A stretch of 64,000 bases of DNA, from NCBI GenBank assembly GCA_028023455.1, contig JAQFVV010006725.1, positions 186,001 to 250,000 on the forward strand. The letters are read 5' to 3'. Positions 24,765-37,519 of the stretch are shown here, piece by piece. The notes under the pieces were generated by a model. The model worked only from the letters and a program-made list of their open reading frames with translations, did no database searches and was not told where the DNA came from. The translations under genes and the position numbers were made by a program. The stretch is from Epiperipatus broadwayi (taxonomy: Eukaryota; Onychophora; Udeonychophora; Euonychophora; Peripatidae). Position 1 is the stretch's first letter. Every line of letters starts with the position of its first letter.

Positions 24765-27700
24765 TGAAGTTAAAATAGAATGGAAAATTGCAATTAAATA
24801 AGAAGTTAAATCTTTCAAAAAGTAAAATTCCCTGCAGAAGAAATTAAAGTCAACATCACAAAATTTCAAATAAACTAAAGAAACATTATGTACTATATAT
24901 GGTTATATATATATTTAAGATTTGTAGATTAGTTTATATATTTATTACAAAATTAATTTTAAACTTTTAATTCGTTTTTTTATTTTTTAATCTTCTTGAT
25001 TACAGTAGCCAACATATTTATTGGCTGCTAATGCATAAATATAAATAAAATTTAATAGGCCTATATATATTTTTTAAAAAGTAATCATTAGGATATTATT
25101 TGGTTCCACATTTTCAGAAACTGTGATTTTAGTTCTAGCAAAATGACTATATAGTCAAAAATACATGACTCCTCCAGTTATATATGATTGTTCATGCTCC
25201 AGAAATAGCTCTGTGATGAAGAGAAAATAATTACGACTATCAAATAGATTAAATATAAAACAGAAGTCATGTAACAATTTGATTTAGGGTATGTTACTGT
25301 TTAGTTTATAATTGAGACTCATTAAAAATAGTTTCTAATGCTGGTTTAAGATCTATGTAGCCAGACAAATAATTTGGCTTTACATATTTTACTGTATACA
25401 ACATTTATCTGTTTAATTTTTTTGAAATAATTTGATGCTAATATAATCTACTATCTAAATGAAAATAGTGAACTGAATTGATAAAATGTAAAACAACCAA
25501 TGCTTCCTATTAAAAGAAAGTCAACAAATTAAAAATTGTCTTATTTGCACTACTGTCTTGTCTTTATTGCCTGCACATGCCTACAGAATTGGTTTTAGGC
25601 TAAAAATACCAAAAAAGATTATTCCCATTTTTAAGAATAAACTTTATTAACAAAAGAAAATAATATTTAAAATCCACTTTCACTTCAAAGACAAATTATA
25701 TTTTCATCTATTTATTTCAAAAAAATTAAATGTCTTTTCATGCCTAATCTTGATATATATAAAAATATCACTAATATTAAGAATTGCAACATATATTTAT
25801 ACATTCATACTGTAACGAGCTTGCCAAAGGTGAGACTGATCACAGCAACACTGATGAAGTTGATTATCTAATCATAATACCATACTCTAAACAGACATTA
25901 TATATCAGATAACCAAATGCTAAAATAAATAATCAGAATCAATGCTAAAATGTTTGTAACCAGAATTTTATTTATCTAGCATAATATTGGTCAATACTCA
26001 AATTATTATCAGAACCATTCATCATAACTGATTTACATAGCTAGCTTCAATAAAATAATATTGATAAACTTGTTATATTTTTCAAGCAATAATAACTTCC
26101 TTTTTTATCTACTCTGATCATAAAGTTAATATTGGCAGAATTAATATTGATTAGCACAAATAATCTTTGTTTGTTTTGAAGGTAAGAGTGTTTCTATACT
26201 CTTTGGTGCCAATTTATGGAGTCAAAGTACTGATTTGTCTATCCCACTATTTCTTAAACAATTCCTCCATCATAATAAGTTATAGTCCAGCACAATTTGG
26301 AGCACTTGGATCTCTTTTCTATGGATTTGATGACCCACAATCACATGTATAAGTAAATTATATACAATGCAATAAAGTTGAAAATGAATAAAGAATGGAT
26401 AAAATTGCTAGTTTTATTTTAAAAGAATAATTTAATGAATTAAAAAATTATAATAACAAAAAGTATTAAAGTATATACAAACATGTTTCATTACATACCC
26501 AAATACTTTAAGTCTCTTTTACAAAGTGGGTATATTACCCAATAATATGCTTATTTGTCTACAACTTGAATTTAGACCCCCCTTTACCTCTTCAAAGATA
26601 TACATATATATTGCATGAAATCTTTTGTTAATTATGTATACATACTTTGTAGAATAATAACTAACATTGCTTAATAATTTGTAATAAAAAAAATGATATA
26701 TAGAAATATATAAATGAAAAAAATTGCAAATTTTATAAAATCTTCAAAATAGAAGAAAAAAAAAGAGAGAAAAATTCTAAAAATTTCATAAATTAATTAA
26801 TTTATTACTAAATAAATACTAGCATATTGAAATATTTGAATTAACTAGAATACAATAAAAGTTAAGGTCTTATCACATTCAATAGAACCATTCTGAAGTT
26901 ATTTCCTATGTTTTTACCTTTGTTTAGTTTTATTTTATCATTCTTTTACCCATTTAGTTTTGGTTTACTTTATGCTTGGTTTAATATTAATAAAATATGC
27001 TTTGGAAAATGTTCAAAAAAAGTTAATCTTTCTAGTTAGAAAATCTCTTCTAAATCTTGAATTTTCCAACAGCTATCATTCTATATGTGTAATTTGATTG
27101 AATTTTATTTCTTTGAAGCTTAATTTTCTATACTGTATCAGTTTAGTCAGTTGGTTGAATTCCATTTTCCATAGCTTTTTGGATGATAAATAAGCTATCG
27201 ATGCAGGGGTCACAGTAGGATAGCAATGGATAAGTTATAAGACATTCTTATGGTAGTACATATTTTTTCCCCAGTCATTACATTTCCAGATAGTGATGAC
27301 AACTCAATTAAAATCTGCTATTAACAAATTTTTATCTCTTCATGGCTATAATTAAAAACTAAAAATGGTAACTTAAATGTCTCTCAATATTGGTTTTAAT
27401 TACTTTTCCCATTAAATTCAAGGTTAACTTTTTTACTTTGAAGAACTTTTGCTAGTTCCTAGAAAAGTTTTATTTCTGATGTCTTCAAGCACTGGCAAAT
27501 AATGACTGAATTCCACTTCAGCTGACAACTGGAGGAAAATTAAATAAGAATTAACTACTGAAGAACAATCAACTAGTATTGCCTTTTATCTCTTATATAC
27601 TTCCTTTATTTTTGTACATCCTTCTCCTTATGCACTGCCTGTGTTTTCTGAATTAAATACCCAAGTTCACCTACTGAGTGGGTGCAATGACATATTTGAT

Positions 27701-29634
27701 TTTCCATTAGTCTCTGGTTAATGATTCATTTAATTAACCAAATTGATTATAAAAATAAATAATTTAATTGAAATTATATTCTCTTTTTAATTTTTGAACA
27801 ATAATTTTAGTTTTTATTCTCTAATTTTCAAAAAAACCTCTTTAAATGAATTTCATTTAGCCCACATTTGAATCCCAGATTTTTTTTTATAACATGTTTT
27901 GTTATTTAGTTTCTCATTTGCATTTTTCTTCAAATTGTACAAGACAATATAAAATAAGTAAAATCTTTTAATTTTTTAGATGTTTAAAGAAGTATTTTAA
28001 AGAAAATAGATAGCAAAATTAAATTTCTAAGAATTATTAAAAAATTATTTCATTCATAAGTGTTTTTATTTACTCATTTATTCATTAAATCTGTTCTTTG
28101 TTAAACATTATGAATATGTAACAGCAGACTTAGCTGTTTGCCAGGTTATTTCAAGAAAATTGAGTCAATAATAGAAGTTGATACATTTAAAATATAATGT
28201 CAATATATCCAATGAATCCTCTTTAATCAAAGTAACTTGTAAAATAAATCTGCTTTGTAACAAATCAGATAATGAATTTTATTACCGCTGTTAAAATTTA
28301 GAATTTTCTATTCATAAAAGATGAGGTAAAACAGCTTTTTCAATAAGTAGCCCATTGCAAAGCAAAGGTCTCTCCAATAACCCCACCAAAAGGAGCAGTG
28401 AAGGAGAATACTTGCCAAGTGCTGGATAAGAGATTTAAGGAGTTTTCATCCTTGTTTAATTCTCTAGTTAAGAATAATCAGGCAGCTGTTTACCAACCAA
28501 TATTGAATGATTAGTTGGCTTGGCTATGAGTCAACTATCTGAAAAAAAATCCTAAATTTTGCAAAATCAATTTAACTTGGGCCAGATATGACCCTAGGTA
28601 TTAGGTATGGCAGTTGTTTGTATATTCTTTCTGAATAAACAGTTTTAAAATATAGCTAAATATGCAAATACATATAAAATATTGACCAACAGTTTATAAA
28701 TCTGTAATAGTTATTATCCATTTATTTAATAATAATAATAAATCATTTGCTCTGAGGGGTAATTTACAATCTTTTAGAAGCAGTTTCTCTAACAATAATT
28801 AAAACCCCAGTAAAGATTAAAACATTATGCAAAGTGAATACCTAAATCACACTTGAGAGTTTTTAAAACAAAGCTTTTATTGCAGCCAAAAATCTAATGG
28901 TTTTCAAAGCCAAAAGAGAAACTCATTAAACAAAAGGACCACATAACTCCTCCAATTTATACTTACCATTTGCACTAAAAGACTCTACTGGCCTTCATAG
29001 TAAGAAACAATATTACAGCCATTTTTTGCATTTGCTAAACTAATGATTTGAAAGCAAAATCTAAGCCAATTTGTTTGTCAAATGTTTCTTACTTGCTATT
29101 AAGTCCCAATTGTTTGGTTTCAAATTATTAATTTATATAGTATAAAAAACTAATAGTGCCTTCTAGAAATCTATGTCCAATCCAAGCTCGTTATTTAAGA
29201 AAGCCAACAGGCATAACTTTTGATTGGTACTACAATTTGATGTCCATTACTAATCACAATTTATATAGATAGCCAGAAAAATAATATAGTATTCATTTTT
29301 GGAAGTATATATATCTGCCAAAAAACTTTTTCAAAAATGAATATGAGAAATCAAAATTCAATTACATAAAACAAATCAACATTTAGATACATTTTCGCCT
29401 ATTAAATTCAATATTATCCAAAAGAGAAAATTCATCTATCACATTAAATATGTTTTTTTTTAATTTAATAAAATATAGTTATTAAATGAGTATATGTTAT
29501 TTAATTCATTTTTTACTTTTAACCCAGGCTTTTTTGTGTGTGCTCAAGGGTGGGGAATTTAAAAAATTCATTTTCTCTGGCCTATCATTCAATAGAAAAT
29601 TATCTATATGGCCCTTATCCAAATAAATTTTGGG
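24765..29634. other. Gene-free AT-rich DNA (4.9 kb)
   Basis: No gene is supported. A 61-codon frame at 26,167-26,352 (FGALGSLFYGFDDPQSHV) has no start or splice support and no recognised family. Around 28,340-28,620 and 28,860-29,000 the sequence is somewhat GC-richer and of higher complexity, but I could not assign it to a gene or a repeat. Confidence 0.45.
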
Positions 29635-31640
29635 AATTCAATTTAGTGCATGGATGACAATTTCTCCAAATTAAACCCAGTTTTTCTGATCCACAGCTTC
29701 TTTTCTTCACACTCCCAATATACTTCCTTATCTCAATTATCCATTTCATACATGATCACTTTCTAGATCTTAGGAACCAGTTTAAGACTTTCTAATAATA
29801 TCTGCAGACTGACTCTATTTCAGATTTTTAAATCTTTCAACAATATTAGTAATATCTGTTTGTTCCCTCATATATATATTTAGTTTTTATTCCTTTCTTA
29901 TTATTCCAACATACAACTCTTCATATTTCATTATATAATCTCAAGTCTCTGTATAATTCTATTAATTATTAAAGTTTGACATCAATAAGAAAATACTTGT
30001 AGAATATATTTATTAAAAATTTCCTTTTTCAAACACATATACATATTTTCTTTTAAAATAATAAATCATTTATATTAAAAGCATTCCATCAATGTTTAAT
30101 TCATAATTGTTTTCCATCTATGTTAATAATCTGGTTCAATGTATTTATTTATTGCTAACTTTTTCTAATTCATTACAATCAATTTTTAATTTCTTCTTTT
30201 TAAAAAGTGGTGTTTTTAGCATCTATTTTTAATTCTACTTTCTTGCTTTTATCTGATATCCCTTGTATCATTTTGCAGACATGGAATCATCATGTCATCC
30301 ATTATTATCAATATTAATCTTCACACTCATCCAATCTCTGCTGTTGCATTTGATTAAATAATTTTTGCAATTTAACAATATTCTGGCTCAATTACAAAGC
30401 TTTAATCATTACTAAAATTCATATAAAATTAAGTGTTTTTCATAATTTACAAATCTAAATCAAAATGTCAACTCATACTAATTCTTTCAATAACTTTACT
30501 AATATTTAAATGTAATCTATTGTACTATAATCATTTTGAAATCCAGATTGTTCTTTTAGTTGTAATTATAAATTTATTAAACGCACATTGATTACGTAAG
30601 TAATATTTACTGAGGCTATAACCTCGATAATACCTACAGGTGTTTTAACCACAAGCTTACGCTTCACCTATTTAAATAGAAAGTAGGTTGAAGTAAGGAA
30701 GGGTTCCCCTCTGGGGTTCCCCTCTTTTCTTCCATAGCGTAAGCTTGTGGTTAAAACATCTGTAGAGGTCCCTACTATCGCATTTTTACATGCATATTAT
30801 CAAGGTTATAGCCTCAGTAAATATTACTTATTGTTCTTTTAGTTGATTTAAATCCAAAATTCTCTATAGACAAATTATAATATCTTATTAAACATTTTGT
30901 TAAGAATTGGCAAAAGACTGATAGATCTATAATTTCTACTATATTCTTTTTTAATTATCAATATCTATATTGCATTCTTTCAATTATCTAATATATTATC
31001 ATATAGACAGTTGATATATAGTTTTCCCAATTAATTTTTTTTATTTCTTTACCTGCTTATTTTAAAATATCTATAACAATTTTATCATTTCATGGAACTT
31101 TTCATTTTTCATAGATTTAATTACTTGTTTCATCTAATGAAATTTTAAAAGATGCTGTTCATAATTTTACGAGTTACTTGGTTTCTTATTCTTTATTACT
31201 ATGTAAGTCTTTGTAAAATTCTTCCATACCCATCAAGATGTTATCCTTCCTGTTTTTGATAATAATGAAATCTTTTCATCTTATTTGTGAAACAATTTTC
31301 CAATATCAAAATGTTATTTTATAATTTAGAAACTTTATTCTCTTGTATAGTTTTCCTTGTTACTTCATATTTATATTTCCTTATGTCATTATTTCATTTT
31401 TCTCATACCAGGGTGTTGATGAGAAGCCCAATTATATTCATTTATGTAAATAATCAAAGAGTAATAACAGCTGGACTGACAAGAATGTAGGGAGTGAAAA
31501 TTAGGAATTTGACTTAATTCTTTTACAGCCTCAAAGATAAATCAAAGGGTCTCCTTTCAATGAATATCAATTCCTTTTAGCAATCTATGCTTACAAACAA
31601 AAATTTATAACAATGTTTTTGATATTCCTATATTGTCATG
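29635..31640 (-). mobile_element. Old RTE-like copy with internal deletion
   Basis: On the plus strand this matches the complement of the RTE-like element in order. Phrases parallel to 11,985-13,700 (C terminus and RT) run from about 29,635 to about 31,405. A jump then follows to the element's 5' untranslated region: AACAGCTGGACTGACAAG and AAAGGGTCTCCTTTCA mirror 59,505-59,610. About 1.3 kb of 5' untranslated and endonuclease sequence is missing at the junction near 31,405-31,410. The reading frame is destroyed by many stops, so it is much older than the copies at 12 and 60 kb. A hairpin element sits inside it at 30,563-30,829. Confidence 0.8.
30563..30829. mobile_element. Hairpin MITE-like insertion with 16-base duplication
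   Basis: Inserted in an old RTE-like copy, the 267-base segment is flanked by identical 16-base repeats ATTGTTCTTTTAGTTG (30,547-30,562 and 30,830-30,845), part of which is RTE-derived. Its arms are inverted: TAAGTAATATTTACTGAGGC from about 30,597 against its complement ending at 30,830, continuing to AACCACAAGCTTACGC against GCGTAAGCTTGTGGTT. The centre contains GGTTCCCCTCTGGGGTTCCCC. The left arm is preceded by an unpaired stretch of about 34 bases. No protein is encoded. A 16-base duplication is longer than most DNA transposons make, so it may be target-primed (SINE-like). Confidence 0.7.
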
Positions 31641-32009
31641 GCTTCTGTATATACATATTCCGCCAATGAAATAAAATAAAATGTGATATTAATCTTCAGT
31701 GGTACTATTATTAAATGATTTAAAATAAATATTTTTTATAAAGTTTAGGTGAGTAAAAAACAAATTTTTTAAAAAAAGAAAAGGTATGTTGGAATTTTTT
31801 TAGATTTAAAAGAAATTTTTAAACTATATAAAAAAATGTATTTTAAATCTTCCAAAAAGTAATATTTAATAAGAGGATCAATGCATATTTTGATATTCTT
31901 TTAACCTTAATTCATAACTTAGATTTATATTTTATATATGTCTATAAACAGATTGTGTTGATACAAAAAAGCAGCCATAACAATGTATATGTAAGTATAC
32001 CAAGAATAT
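31641..32009. other. Spacer between two old RTE-like copies
   Basis: AT-rich sequence with no gene and no recognisable element. Confidence 0.45.
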
Positions 32010-32517
32010 TCGACACCATTTTCAACTATCATCAAACCACTTCAAAATGAAATTCTCTCCCATTTTAAGGTTCACTTCTCCATATCATATTAACATGCTT
32101 TCTTATTTCATCCATACATCTCACATGTAGTTTCTTTCTAGATCTTTTTACAATCACTTGGGTATGAACTTCAAATTTCAATTATTCATCTGTTATCATT
32201 TCTTCTAGCAATATATCCAAAACAACTCTCTCTCTCTCTCAGTCTCTTAATTATTTTATTAATGTGAGTGTTATTTATTTGTTTTCTTACCCATATATTT
32301 CATTTTCAGATTTCTAGTTACTGCCAATATGTATTTCTCCATAAAATATTGAGTGATCTAAAGTTTCTATATTGCTTTTCTTTTAAGTATCCAAATGTCA
32401 TATCTATAAGCAAGAACTAGAAAAACACATCTATTACATTTTTTTCTTTACAAACACATAAGCATATTGCCTTTTAATATTAAGTTATTACTAGTAAAAG
32501 TACTCAATCCAATGTTT

Positions 32518-33455
32518 GTCTGAAAGCTTATCATGATGATATTTTAGTTGGAATTATATGTTACAATTCATAAACATTCAACTGTTAATAATAATATACA
32601 GGTTAGTATATCTTTAGTCTCATAAGTAATAAATTTAAGGTGAAGCTTTAACCAGTTAGGCTATTCAGTCAAAGACAACAGTCAGCAAAAATTTTATATA
32701 GTTATCTATGAGAACCTTCCTGATTTCACTTTTTTTTAAAGAGTGAATGTAATGAATAGTTTTCAAACATTATGAATTATTACGCTAGGTTGAAATTATG
32801 AGGTTATTTATAAGTGTCTTGTGAGCAATTTCTTTAAATTTTCTACCTTTGTATATTTTGCTTTCTGCCCAATATTGAAAAGTGATTATAAGGCCACAAA
32901 CTGATGATTAAAAAGAAAAAAACAGTTGTATTTAAATTAGCGCACCATGTATCATCAACAAACATGTTCGATTGGAAAAAGAAGAAAATAATGGACAGAG
33001 AAGAAACAATACAAAACAGAAAATTTAAAGAAACTGCTCACATGACAATAGCAAATAACCCCATAAATCAATCTAGTATGATAATTCCCAATGTTTAGAA
33101 ACTACTGTTTTAGCCTTGCCTTTAAAAAAAAAGAGAGAGAGAGAGAAATCAGAGAGTGCTCATAGATAAGTATATGAAATTTCTACTAAACTGTTGTCTT
33201 CTACAGTATAGCTTGCTTGGTTAAAACATGACTTCAAATATTCATGGCTCTAAAAGTTCCTTCTTCAATTCCTACATGAGTACTGTCAATGGTTAAACCA
33301 AAAACATCTGAAGAGAGAAAAATACTAGTTGAAAAGTTGCTATATAAACTTGTGTACTATTAAACTAACAGATGAACATAGTTGAAAAATTTAAATAAAG
33401 CATGAATTTTTCTATCTAAAGACATTTAAATAATATTAGATGATGGAAACAGAAA
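32518..33455. other. Unidentified insertion of about 940 bases in the old RTE-like copy
   Basis: RTE-derived sequence stops near 32,515 (GTACTCAATCCAATG) and resumes near 33,455 (ATCACTCCAAATTAATTC). These two places share a short similar string (CAATCCAA / CACTCCAA), which could be an eroded target-site duplication. The insert contains a (GA)n run at about 33,133-33,147 and a 64-codon frame (32,904-33,098) with no recognised domain. It may be a DNA transposon remnant, but nothing shows this directly. Confidence 0.4.
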
Positions 33456-34763
33456 ATCACTCCAAATTAATTCTATGATTGATTTATTCACTGTATTCAT
33501 CCACATTAATAACTTCAACTTCTTCTAATTCATGATTTTCAATATTTATTTTTTTCTTTTGGAACAATCACTGAACACTATTTTGATCTTTTTAGCATTT
33601 ATCTTTAATCTTATTTACTCAATTTCATCTGATAACTTTTGCAATATTTCCTGAAGCTCCATAGCATTACTAACAAAACCAAAAATTATCATTTGCAAAA
33701 TTTAGTTGGTTTAAATAATCTTCATGTATTTTTATTTCTTTAGTTTTCCATTTTAACCCATAAAATATTTTTTATAAAACTGTTATAAAAAGTTTTGGAG
33801 ATAATGAATCTTCCTGCCATATACCTTTACCAATGTTAAACTTCTTCGTATCATCATATAATCTAATCCCTGCTGTTGCATTTTCTTATTGAGAATAAGA
33901 AAACATCCCATATCTATATCTTGATAATGCAAAGTTTTAAGTATTGTAAAATCCTTATAAAATCAAATACCTTTTCACAATATATAAATCCAGAGTATAA
34001 TAGCAATTCACACCCATTTCTTTCTATAATTTCTTACAATACTTGGATGCTACTTAGAATCTAAAATTTGCTATAGACAAATTGTAATTATCTTGGTAAA
34101 GATTTTGTGTCCAACTAATAGAAAACTATTAAGTCTGTAATTTCTACAGCTTCTTTATCCCCTTTCTTCAAAATCAATATTACTACTGCATTCTTTCAAA
34201 CATTTAATACAACTCTACCATTAGCACATTTGGTATATAACTTTGCCAATAATTTCTTATTTATTTGCTTGCTTGCTTCTTTTAAAATGACAATAATAAT
34301 TCCATCATTTGTTGAAGCTTTATCCATCTTCATAAACTAATTGCATGTATCACTGCATTTAAAATTCTTGGTAATCGAAAAGTTATAGTAATTTTAGGGG
34401 ATACTTTGTTTTCTCATTCTTAAATGCAATATAATTCTTTACAGAACTTGTTCACACATTTCATACTATCATACTTCTTTTTAATAATAGTTTTATCTTC
34501 TTATTGCTGAAATTCTTTTAATATCAAGATATTGTTTTTCCACTTTTGAGATTTTTATTCTCTTGTATAGCTTTCCTTGTCAATTCACAATTACATTTTA
34601 CATCATTATTCACTTTTGAATCATTACAAAACTTTATAGATATTCAATTCATCTTAATTTTCATATTCTTTCTTCATGCATTGACTTGTTTCAATAGAAA
34701 ATTTATTGGTAAATTGCTATTTTTTGAATTAATCATCTTTCTGGCAATTATTAATAGAGTATC

Positions 34764-34900
34764 TATTAAATAACTAAATGTGTGGTTTATATATGTAATA
34801 AGATAAGATATTTTACGGTAATAAAAATAAAAATATCTCCACACTAAAAGTCAATATATTTAATTATATTATACTATTTATTACTGTAAAATATCCTATC
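34764..34900. mobile_element. Short hairpin insertion with 16-base duplication
   Basis: The 137-base insert is flanked by identical TTATTAATAGAGTATC repeats (34,748-34,763 and 34,901-34,916), one of which belongs to the host RTE-like copy. Two inverted arms of 27 bases, 34,799-34,825 and 34,877-34,903, differ at only two positions (GATATTTTACGG against its complement). The outer 35 bases on the left are unpaired, as in the 30.6 kb hairpin element, and the duplication length is the same. Confidence 0.7.
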
Positions 34901-35178
34901 TTATTAATAGAGTATCATACATCTTCTTATTGATTTCAGTCAAATCAGAACCATCTCACTCAGTCAATATTTTAAGTTCAAATTTAAATTCATTGGAATG
35001 TTTCTAATGGTTAGGAATGTCAATTATTAATATTGCCTTTCTTCATAATTTTTATTTTTTTAATTTTGTATCAACACATATCTTATATGTCACTAACTGA
35101 TAATCATTCTCCATTTTGAATTTACTTAAAACATCACTATCTTTAAATACATACTTTCTGTTAGTCAAAATATAATCC

Positions 35179-35560
35179 TATTATCACATGATCACTATTT
35201 CTTATGCTAGCACATAACTGTTATTAAACAGGCAAAACTCTCCATACAGTAGTGCCACTCAGTGCCAACCAGAGTAATCAATGGGTGTCAGAAGGCTTGT
35301 ACATAAAATCTTCATCTAGTGCCTACTCATCCAATATCCCCAGACTAGTTTCTGGCTTGTGGCCTTTGTCAGTGAAGAGCTTTGGATCTGAGAGCACTGC
35401 ACCTAGATCTTAGGATCTAATGCAACCCTCCAGCAGCCACCTTTTACCTCTATTTAACTACAAAACTATGAAAATAAAATTGAAAACACAATATTTTCAA
35501 TCTAAGCTCAATAGCTTATATAGTCATATGCACTACTGTATGGAAAGTTTTGCCTATTTA
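35179..35560 (+). mobile_element. Foldback-family element (copy A)
   Basis: The 382-base insert lies in the old RTE-like copy, whose uninterrupted form is known from 14,145-14,200. ATAATCC occurs at both edges (35,172-35,178 and 35,561-35,567), which leaves seven matching bases of a presumed 9-base duplication. The left edge carries ATCACATGATCAC, then AGGCAAAACTCTCCATACAGTAGTG, whose complement ends the element (CACTACTGTATGGAAAGTTTTGCCT). It carries one full arm of the 40 kb foldback element and a short stub of the other. Confidence 0.8.
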
Positions 35561-35860
35561 ATAATCCAATTATGTTGTGCTTTCATTTGAATGCTTCCAT
35601 ATCCATTTCTATTTAACATTTTTCTCAAAGAAAGAATTTAAAATATAAAGTTTGTTTTTTACTTCCAATTTCAGAAGTCTGTATTTTCTCTCATTTCTAT
35701 CATCATAATTAAATTTACCACAGTACTTTCATCTTCCAACTGTTTACCAATTCTAGCATTAAAGTCTACCATAATAATTTTAAAATATTGTTTGGTTAAC
35801 ATTTTGTTCATCTACATAAAAATCCTTTACTTTTTCATCACAATCAGAACTTGTCATGAT

Positions 35861-37189
35861 ATAAACCTAAATTATCAGTATCCTTCATCATAATCAGAAC
35901 TTATTGTGATATAAATCTAAATGATCTGCATTTGGTGCCTTTCATTAAATTATAAAATTAATTTTGTACTCTGATATACTACTAATCTTCACAATATTGT
36001 TTTTCCATTTTTTAATTATAATGAATCACATTATACTTGTGCTTTCAATATTATTTGGGTCTTTATAGTAAAGAACATGTTCACTATTTAAAATGTCTTT
36101 TCATCTTTTCTTCTAATTTTCCAAAGTCCAACAATGTCCCATTTAATTTTAGAAAATTGTATTTCCAATTCACCTAAAATTGTTTTGCAGTTGTAGATAT
36201 CTAAATAAAAGATCATCATAAGACAGTCTGGGGTTAGATCCTTGAATACATATTATACTCTACTAAAAAAAAACATCCTGAAAATGATCTATACATAACT
36301 AAGTTGAAACATAGAAAATAAAGAATAAAAATTATACTTCAGTAAATATTACTATACATAAATGGAAAAAATGCATATAGAAAAAATATGTAATAACAAT
36401 TTTCATATTGCCAACTAATTTTTTTTTTATTATGATAAAATTCATTTTTAAAAAGGTTTAAAATTCTTGAAAGAATTTCTGGAGGCAAGTCAATAACTAA
36501 GCAATAAAATTAATAATTTATCGTTTGCCACTCTTTAAAACAATTTAGCATTTCATTATTTGGTTAGATTATAAATTTTAATAAATCCACTAAAACATCA
36601 TTAAAATGCATAATTACTATTATAAACAAACGAAAATAGAGATGAAGTATAACTGGTAATTGATTATATATTTTTATGAAGTGTTATATATATATATATG
36701 TAATGCCCAAATAATTAAATAATATTCGATGAATGAATGTTTAGTTGTGAAATACAAAGCCATTTATTTATATTAAAAAATCAATTTGTCATCGTAATTT
36801 AACGCATTCCTACATACAAATATAAAGCATCTATATGAACGGCTTAATGAGTAAATCGATTTAACATCATATTCCTTAAATGTTAAAATAGAATACAGAA
36901 AGCATCGCATTTTTTGTTGAAATAAAACCTATTATTTTCAATAATACTTAATGAAATAAACCAAATATCAGAATCTAATAATATAGACATTTATCAATGA
37001 ATTTTAAATATTTGGAAATAAATAGTAACATCTTCAGAAATATGCTTTCTTTATACAGAATACTAATATTCGACGTGAGAAATGAAGAATTAAAAACATC
37101 ATTTCTGGTTAACAACACGATAACGTAAATACCATAAGGAATTTCAATATGCAATAACTAATACAAATAAGTAGCTAATGTAACCACTC
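35861..37189. other. Gene-free AT-rich DNA
   Basis: No gene or element is recognised. A (TA)n run lies at about 36,686-36,701. From about 37,100 CpG dinucleotides become more frequent, leading into the candidate promoter. Confidence 0.5.
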
Positions 37190-37519
37190 ACCTAAGTTCC
37201 TTTTTTTCGGTCCTAGTCATTCCCGAAACTAAATAAATATAAAATAATAAGAAAAATAATTTACATTGTGACAGATGGAGATCTGTCCACCGTCCCATTA
37301 TATCTTACAATTTCCTTCCCCAAATTTAAGAAAATAATCGTCTTTTTTAGTTTGTTGTCGTGTCACCTAGCCATTTCGGTTTATAGCCATTTCCCCCACG
37401 TCACCCTGTTGATCTCGAAATTTGCGAGAATTGTGGTATTTAAAAACTTAATGACATGCGTAGTGATGAACAAGAATCGCATGTATGTATACTTAGAGTA
37501 AACTTGGTAACATTGGAGA
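37190..37519 (+). promoter_or_regulatory. Candidate CpG-richer promoter of the 37.5 kb gene
   Basis: Within an extremely AT-rich window this segment has an unusual number of CpG and GC-rich strings: CATTCCCGAAAC, CCACCGTCCC, TTGTCGTGTCACC, CCCCCACGTCACCC, ATCTCGAAATTTGCGAGA (an interrupted palindrome) and AATCGCATG. It lies directly upstream of a good start codon with a donor-bounded short frame. CACGTCA resembles E-box and CRE-type sites. A TATA box is not obvious at a fixed spacing. Promoter identity is inferred from composition and position only. Confidence 0.35.

Larger units (their letters stand above)
32010..35860 (-). mobile_element. Old, long RTE-like copy broken up by later insertions
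   Basis: The plus strand follows the complement of the RTE-like element from its 3' end (ATCAAACCACTTCAAAATGA near 32,030, matching 11,975) through the RT (about 33,460-34,740) to the endonuclease region (TTAGTCAAAATATAATCC near 35,161, matching 14,145; last match about 35,800-35,850). Three insertions interrupt it: about 32,518-33,455, 34,764-34,900 and 35,179-35,560. The coding frame is destroyed. The length of the retained sequence and its divergence suggest an old, once longer copy. Confidence 0.8.

Noticed and set aside
26167-26352. 61-codon frame ending FGALGSLFYGFDDPQSHV
   Set aside because: No convincing start, splice sites or family. The preceding AAG followed by GTAAGAGTG would place a donor at its beginning, not an acceptor.
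36330-36360. CAGTAAATATTAC, like the end of the 30.6 kb hairpin element
   Set aside because: Only about 13 bases match, with no second arm nearby; probably chance in AT-rich DNA.
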